This document shows positions 53,501 to 62,500 of a DNA stretch of 64,000 nt, piece after piece. A model generated the notes under the pieces. That model worked only from the letters and a program-made list of their open reading frames with translations, did not search any database and was not told the DNA's origin. Source of the stretch: Cytophagales bacterium (GTDB taxonomy: Bacteria > Bacteroidota > Bacteroidia > Cytophagales > Cyclobacteriaceae); contig JAWPMT010000004.1 of assembly GCA_033344775.1 (NCBI GenBank), positions 248,001 through 312,000 on the forward strand. The letters are read 5' to 3'. The position numbers and the translations under genes are program-made. Every line of letters begins with the position of its first letter. Position 1 is the stretch's first letter.

Positions 53501-56500
53501 GTGAAGGCCAGGCCTGTGGTTACTGGTAGTGGCTCTACAACCAGATTCGTGTTCGTACTTACCCCGCCTGTCGTTGGGCAGTTCTGACCGCCATTGATGT
53601 TCACCTCATTGATTGTTACCGTCGTGGTGCCATCATTGGGCAGGTTAGCCGTCAGGATTGTGAAGGTACCCGAGCCATCTCCCGCATTTAAGGTCGTGTT
53701 GGACGTCAGGTTGGTCGCCGTGTTCGCTCCGCTTAGGCTATAAGTAATGATGTAATCGCCATCTGCAAGGCTACTGGTGATGTCAATCGTGCCACTCTCG
53801 CTCTGACAGATATTACCCGCACTGGCCACCGTAAACGTTGAAACATCTGGTAGCTCTTCTACTTCAAAGCTCGTGTTAGAAGTCAGCCCGGTTACGTCGC
53901 AACTCTGGCCGGTGGTAAATTGTACATCCGTGATCGTTACAGTTGTCGTTCCTGTATTCGAAATATTTGCTGTTGGAATGGTGAAGCTACCACTACCATC
54001 ACCAGCAGTTAAAGTCGCTGTGGCCGTCAAACCTGTGGCTGCATTCGGGGCAGATAGGTTGTAAGTGAACTGATAGCTGCCATCAACCAACGTACTGGTC
54101 AAATTCACCGTTGCATCGTTACCATCGCAAACATCTGCTACTGATAAGTTCAGGGTTGAGGTATTCGGTAAGGCTTCTACATCAAAGTTGTTAATCACCA
54201 ACAAACTTGAGGCACTACACATCTGACCGGTAGTGAACTCCACTCCCGTGATGATCACATTGGTATTACCTGTCATCGTTAGACTTGCACTTGGAATCGT
54301 AAAAGTTCCCGTGCCGTCTCCTGCACTCAAAGTACCTGTAGCGGTTAATCCGGTAGCTGTATTATCTCCGCTCAAATTATAAGTGAACTGATAGCTACCA
54401 TCAATTAAGTTTCCTGTGATATTCGCCGTAGCATCATCGCCTACACAGATGTCATTGAGACTCACTGCTAAGCTCGTCGTTACCGGAGCCGTCTCTACGT
54501 CAAAACTGCTATTGGCCGTCAACCCGCCTTGCGTACATTGTTGGCCAGTCGTATACGTCACATCTGTGATCGTAACTGTAGTAGTTCCTGAGTTGGTCAG
54601 GTTTGTATTGTCTACCTCAAAACTTCCAGCCCCAGTCGTGATAGACACAGCAGAAGTGGTTAAGCTCGTTGCCGTATTTGCTCCCGATAGATCATATTCT
54701 ATGATGTATGATCCTGTTGCTAATGAACCAGTCAGGTTCACCGTTGCATCTTCGCCTGGACAGATATCGCCGATTGATAAGTTCAAAGTCGTCGTGATCG
54801 GTAGTGGCTCTACTTCGAATGTATTCGCTACGGTTAATCCAGTCACTTCACACAGCTGACCAGTAGTATAAGCCACTGAAGTGATCGTTAAAGTCGTCGT
54901 TCCAACTGTGCCCAGGTTGCCGCCAGGAACGGTAATATCAAAGTTACCATCGCTACTGGTCAGCGTTTCCGTATGGGTCAAGCCCGTGGCACTGTTCGCT
55001 CCTGATAAATTGTAAGTCACCAGATAAGAGCCATTCACCAGGTTACTCGTCACCGAAGCAGTGGTGCTCTCATCCACACAGACATCTGAGATCGATACCG
55101 TCATGCCGGCAGTGATGGGGTCTGGTTCCACATCGAAAGTTGCCGTAGTAGTCGGTAAACTTGTTGTAGAACAAATTGATCCACTTGGCACGTTTACATC
55201 CGTAATGGTAATTGTCGTACTTCCATCATTTGGTAAGTCCGTACCCGCAATCGTGAAGGTTCCCACCCCACTACCACCAGCAATGGTTCCTGAAGATGTT
55301 AATCCAGTGGATGAATTGGTCCCACTCAAGTCATAAGTGAACGTATAAGTACCGTCATCCAAAGAACCCGTCACATTGACGGTTAGGGCTTCGTCTTCAC
55401 ACACATCCCCTACTGAAATGCCTAATGTCGTTGTATTTGGATTGGACTCTACTTCAAAGTTATCCGTCACGGTCAAACTCGAAACCTCACATTGTTGACC
55501 CGTAGTATAAGCTACAGCAGTGATCGTAAGGGTGGTCGTTCCAGCATTTGTCAGATTAGTTCCGTCAATAATCAAGTCTCCTGTCCCATTGCCATTAGAA
55601 AGTGTGGCAGTCGCAGTAAGTCCTGTCGCAGCATTCGGAGCGGACAAGTTATAGGTGAATTGGTAAGAACCATCTACTAAATTCCCACTGATCATGGCCG
55701 TCGCATCCGAACCAGCACAAAGATCATTAATCGTTACCGCAAGACTTGTCGTTATTGGATCCGGTTCAACTTCAAAGTCGTCCGTTGCACTCAGCGTTGC
55801 ACTACACATTTGCCCGGTAGTGTAAGCCACTTCGGTGATGGTGATAGTCGTGGTTCCTGTATTGGTCAGGTTACCTGCAGGTATAGTAAAAGAGGTGTTT
55901 CCATCACCTGAAGCAATTGATGCAGTTGCCGTAAGCCCAGTTGCAACATTGACACCCGTGAGGTTGTAGGTAAACTGATAAGAACCATCCACCAGGTTAC
56001 TCGTAATGTTAGCGGTGACGCCATTGCTTTCACAGATATCGCCTACAGTTACCGTAAGTCCTGTAGTGATCGGATTGTCTTCAATGGTAAATGCATCTGA
56101 AACAGTTAATCCATTCACGGAACAAAACTGTCCTGCAGTGTTAGCTACCTCGGTAATGGTTACTGTTGTGCTCCCGGATGCTGAAAGATTTGCAGCGGCT
56201 ATCGTAAAATCATCTGCGCCACCTGTAGTGGTGATGGTGGTCGTCAAGCCAGTGGCGACATTGGTTCCACTTAAGCTGTAGGTAATATCATAGGTGTCAT
56301 CAACCAAACTTCCACTGACACTGGCTGTGGCGTCATCTCCCAGGCAAATATCAGCAAGGGAAACCGCAAGTCCTGCCGTAACGGGATCGGCCTCAACGGC
56401 GAATGCACCGGTTGTGGATAAACCAGTTATAGAGCAATTTTGTCCATTTGTATATTCCACCTCAGTAATGACTACTGAAGTAGCACCCGCTGAACCCAGG

Positions 56501-59500
56501 CTAGCTCCTGGAATAGTAAAGGAACCCGTTCCATCACCATTTACGAAATTTGAAGTAGCAGTGAGTCCAGTAGCCGTATTCGCACCAGTAAGGTTATAGG
56601 TGAATTGATAACTTCCATTAGCCAGACTACCTGTAATGGAAGCAGTTGCATCGTCCGTAGGGCAAATATCACCAAGGGCCACTGCTAAGCCCGTCGTGAT
56701 CGGATTGGGTTCTACGTCGAAATTGTCCGATACAGAAAGACTGGTCACGTTACATCCTGCCCCGCTACTAAAGGCGACTTCACTGATCACAAATACATTG
56801 GAACCATCATTGGACAAGCTGCCCGAGGGTATGGTAAAACTGCCAGCTCCACCAGTAGTAGTCGCTGTTTCCGTCGCATTAGAAACGCCATTTGCACCAC
56901 TTATGCTATAAGTGAAGATGTAAGTACCATCCGATAAAGCTCCGGAGATAGTCGCGGTATTGTTTGATCCCAAACAGATGTCATTCAAGCTTACTGCCAA
57001 CCCAGTAGTATTAGGCGTATTTTCTAGCAGCAACTCTCCAGCGGCGGTAGTAACCGTACTACATTCAGTAGTCGATACCAGCAGTTGATATTCATTGCCT
57101 ACTAAGACTACTGGGTTGAAAATAGTTAAAATTCTGGAGGCGCTACCGCTATAGGTAGCATCATCTGTAAGGTTCACAAATCCACCTCCGCTGTTTTCCT
57201 GCCATTGGAATGTCATAGTACCTGAACCTGGATTGGATATCTCCGGCGCAAACTGAACCAGAGAAGCATCGCTACAGATGGTCTGATCGGACACATCCGT
57301 ATCAATGGTGATCGGCCCTTCAACAGTGATGGTAATCAAAGTGGTAAGCTCTACCGCATCACAAGAAGCTCCATCGCTATCTAGCAAAGTAGATTGCGCC
57401 AATACATTGTAGGTAGTCGTCTCGGTTGGGTTGATGTTAAAGGTCTGATTTCCTCCATTTCCTGTGAACGACTGGCCGGCAATATTGCTGTTATCATCGT
57501 CATCTCGCAATTGATAGGTCACATTGGATTCAGTGCTTTGCACGGTAATCACTATCGGATCACCACTACAAATGGTGGTTTCATCCTGAGTAACCGTAAG
57601 AGTAGTCGTAGGTGTAGGAATCACTGTCACCGTGGATAAATTCACCAACTCTTTGCTATCACAACCAGATACGGTTGTCGCCGTAGCCAAAACATTATAT
57701 ACTGTCGTACTTGATGGTGCCGAAACCGTGAAATCAATATCACCGCCAGTTCCTGCAATGGCAGTTCCTACATTGACATCCCCGACATCTTCACGTAACT
57801 GATATTCAATCCCTACTTCTGAATCTTCCAAGGTGATGGTCGCGTCATCTCCCTCACAAATAGTAGGGCTAGAGATAGGTTGATTATCATCAAAGTCAGG
57901 GATCGGTGCCACAGTAATCACTCCCTGATCCGTTAGTGTTACGGTTGCACAGGTACCTCCGCCATCTTCCGTAGCAATAGGGGTCACATCTACGGTGTAC
58001 GTTTCTGACGAAGTTGGTGGTGTTATGCCTGTGTAAGTGATGGTCCCGCCATTACCAGCGAGGGTTTGCACTGTAGTACCGGCACCGTTTTTCAAAGCGT
58101 AATTATTCGCCGATTGTGAATTGGTCACCGTGAAAACAAGGTTGGGTGTAGCCCCGGCATCTTCTTCGCAATATTCAAAGTCATTGACCACCAAAGTAGC
58201 CCCTGTTTCAGGGGTCTCAATTACTGTTACAGTCCCTACATCAGTTAAGGCAAACTCATCACAGGCACTGCTGTTCAAAGTAGATTGGGCGGTAATGGTG
58301 TAAGTCGTAGTTGCCGATGGCGAAACATCAAAAGTTATTGCACTTCCAGTACCTGTTTGGTTGTCAACTTCTGTTCCGGTTGCCCCACCAGTCTTAATTC
58401 TGTACGTGGTATTGGTCTCAGAACCGGAAATAGTAATGGTAGCAGGAAGATTTTCCTCACAAATAGTAGGATCACTTACTGTATAAGAAATGGTAGGTTC
58501 ATCGATGACAGTAAGTTCTGCATTATCAGTCAACTGAACACCGCTACAGGATGCTCCACTTCCATCTAATAAAGTGGAAGTAGCCAGGACATTGTAAGTC
58601 GTGGTAGCCAAAGTACCTGAAGGTATGGTCAATGTAATGTCTCCACCTGTACCGGTTACTGCGCTACCCACGTTAGTAGTTCCATTCCTCAATTGGTAAC
58701 TCACACTGGTTTCAGAATCCTCGACGGTCACGGAAGCAGTAGTCGGTAAGTCCTCTTCACAAACAAAAGGATCACTCACCGTAAGACTTCCATCCGGCGT
58801 AGGAATTACATCAAAAGTTCCCTGGACCAAAGTCTTTTGACAAGCATTATTGGCATTATCAGATCGTACACGGATTCTATATCCAACAGTCCCTGAGCTT
58901 TGGATATCAGCAGCATCAATCGTTAATGTAATATCTCCAGTAACTCCAGGAGTAATATTTTCTCTTGCGGTCCAGCCTCCTGTGTTATTGGCACGGCTTT
59001 GTAACTGATACCGATTGCCAGCCTCTGCACTTTCCACTTCAATCGTCCAGTCGTCTCCATCGCAGAGATCACCGAATGGATTGGTGGTTAATGTTAAGTC
59101 TGGTATGGCATCAATCGAACCGGTTAAGTTAGGCGAGTACGTTTCCGTACAAGCGATCCCTCCACTTCCAGATTGATCATTTGTTACTTGTACTTGAAAT
59201 TCTACGAGTTCAGATCCCGTTGTTCCCGCATTATCCGGTAAATCGGCTTCCGCAATGGTGATGGTCAATGTACCACCATTCCCCGTTCCTGTTCCAATCA
59301 CCGCAAAACCATTCAAGGCATCTAATACCTCATAGTCGTAACCATTCTCAGAATTCTGGATCCTCACTTGCATGGTTTGATCATCGCAACGTGTGGCATC
59401 CACAATAGATACGGTATTGGTAGTGATCGGACTGGTCGTTACGTTGATCTCTACAGCACTCGTGGTTTCTTCACAATTATTGCCGGAAGTAGCTACCCTT

Positions 59501-62500
59501 CTGAACCAGGTGGTTTGCGTTAGAAAAGAGGGATCAAAATCCGCAGAGGTAGCACCTCCAATGTTCGAAAACCCTGCAGTACTACTGGTGGTACTTGATT
59601 GCCATTGGTAGGTAAAACTTCCTCCGCCACCTGTAGGTGTCGTACCGGTAATAGTCGCCGGATCGTCGTTGGAACATATAGAAGCAGCCCCTGAAATCGT
59701 ATTGTTTGTGATCTGTCCCAGAACAGTTATCGTAACCACATTGGAAAACGCTTCAGGACATACGCCACTTTGGACCCGAACTCTATAATAGGTAGTCTCC
59801 GTTAAATCGGAATAAGATTGCGTATTACTCGTATTAGCAATGACTGTAGGTGAGGTAAAGGAAGCATTATCATCTGATTGCCATTCCAAAATATCACCTG
59901 TTACTCCTGTCACGGATAAGGTTCCGCTGTTATCACCAAAACATTCGGTCGCATCCGAATTGACTGTACCTCCATCACTCGTAGGATCTGTAATCACTGT
60001 AAATACTGCGCTCGTATTGTCGCATGATCCGGAATTCACGATCCGGCGATAATAAGTTGTAGTTTGCGCTGAAGGACTGGTAGCAACAATAGTGTAATCT
60101 TCTGTATTGTTCGTCCCAGGGGCATCGGACCAATTGGTTTGATCAGGGCTGGTCTCCCAAAGGAAAGTGTAACCGCTATCTCCTCCTGACAATGTTGCTG
60201 TCTCGCCATCTCCATCCAAAGTAGGCGTATCTCCCGCGCAGATGGTTTGAGAGGTTCCTACTGTATTGTCCGTTAATGCTTGCAGGATGTCTACGTTGAT
60301 TGTGGTGGACTCTGAACAGCCAATTTCTGTGGTGATGGTCATCGTCACGGTATAGTTGCCCTGTGCGGTGTAAGTATGCGTGGGGTTTGGCTCGAATCCT
60401 GTAACTACGGCAGATCCATCTCCAAAGTCCCACGAATAATCAGTAATGGGATAGCGTGCATCATTGATCCCCCCATCAGCCTGGGTATCATCGGTAAATT
60501 GAATTTCGACATCTTCACACCCATTTCCAGTGAGTGTCTCGAAAGAAAAAGAAGGTGTCGGTTTTTCACTAATCACAATCTCTACTGGCTCTCCATCACC
60601 ATCTAGTTTCTTATACTGAAATGAACCGCAAGAACCTAATTGTGTGACGTCATCAGTCAGGGTCAACACGGGCACGAATGTACCGGTAGTGGTATACGTA
60701 TGGTTGAAAATCAGAGGATCCGTGGGATTAAGTACATCTGCAAATACAACCTGGTCTACATTTCCGTCACCATAGTCCATGGCTGCCACTTTCGTATCTA
60801 CCAGTCCTGTGATGGTGAATGTTACCGCCGGATCGGTCGGAGAAGCCAGACAGCCTACCAAAGGAGTGTAATCGAAGGTATCAAAATAGGGTCCATCAAC
60901 ACTTGCAGAAGCCGTTTGGGTAGTGGTCGTTTGACATCCTCCCATGCTGGTGGTGGTCAAAGACACATCATACTGACCTGGAAACAGATATCGGTGTGAA
61001 GGGTTCTCATCGGTGGAAGTATTACCGTCACCAAAGTCCCACAAGTAAGCAACTGCATCTACTGATGTATTGGTGAAATCCGCGACCGTAGGTGCACATC
61101 CCAATCCGGTAGGCACGGTGAAGGATGAGTTGGGTTCGTAGATGGTTACGTTTTCATTGTAGGTGCCTTGACATCCATCAGAAGTTGTAATTGTCAAAGA
61201 AACCGTCTTCACTTCGTTAGCAGGGGCACTACCGTTGGGGCTGTAGGTCACATTATGTGGTCCGGCACCTGTGGCAGTAGCTGGAGACGCCCCTGCTCCA
61301 AAATCCCAGCTGTAAGACGCAATCGTACCTACATCAGCTGTGGAATTGTCAGTAAATGTGATGGTCTCACCACTACAAAAATTGGTAGCAGAAACATTAA
61401 AATCGGCGGTCACATCAGGCACTTGAACCTGAACATTATCTGAAACAGTAACCGAACAACCTTCATCATCAGTGACCGTTAAAGTAACGACTTTACTTCC
61501 TGATGTTGAATAAGTTACATCAATAGGATTTTCATTGGTCACCGTGGCCGTCGCCGGCGAAGCTCCTGCTCCGAAATCCCACACATACGAAACATTCGTA
61601 TTGGTGTTGTTGGTTGAGGCCGCGGAAGTGGACGCGTCACTGGTAGAGGTAAATGTGGTGGGCGATGCAGGCGTTAAACACTGAATTGCATTGGCAATAT
61701 TAAAAGTAGGAACGGGCCCTCTAACGTCCAGATAATCGGTCCTTGTAAGGGTTCTTTCACAGCCATTGGCTTCTACCATCGTCAGGGTAATGGTCTTTAA
61801 TCCAGGCGTGGAATAGCTCACCGATTGTGAAGCAGTTGTCGTTACTGAAGCTGTCGCAGGGGTTGCACCCGATCCAAAGTCCCAATTGAAGGTGACACCT
61901 CCAGTGGTATTGAAGCTTGAATTATTGGTAATGTTGATTGTCTGATTTAAACAGGCTTGTTCGCCATCGGTCTCGATCCCATCATCAGCAGTAAAATCAA
62001 CTGCTCCTGTGGAAATATTCACTGTTTGGGTAAAATCATCGGTACAACCTGTGGTGACATTTTCCACCGTGAGTGTTATCGTGTAGTCTCCAACTGCAGC
62101 GAAAGTATGTGTCGTTGATGGATCTGTTCCAGTTGTGAATCCTCCTCCTGCAGGTTCGATGTTACCGTCACCAAAATCCCAACGATATCTTTCTACACCC
62201 GTACTGGCCGTTGCATCAAGGGTATACGCTGTACCAGTTGGATCAGAACAAAGAAATGAATCTCCACCCGCATCTGCCGCAAACTCAGCATGAGGTTCAA
62301 GGATCGTGATGTCATGGTCTACTTCACCACTAGAACAACCTCGGCTAAAAACTTCTAGCGTCACCGTATAATCTCCTGGTAAATCAAATGAGCGGTTGAA
62401 ATTTTGAGGAGCACCCTGGAATTCCGCAACCCCATCTACGGACCAGATGACACTATCAATAGCTGTACCTCCAGCAGTGGAGGCATTCGTAAATGTGGTA

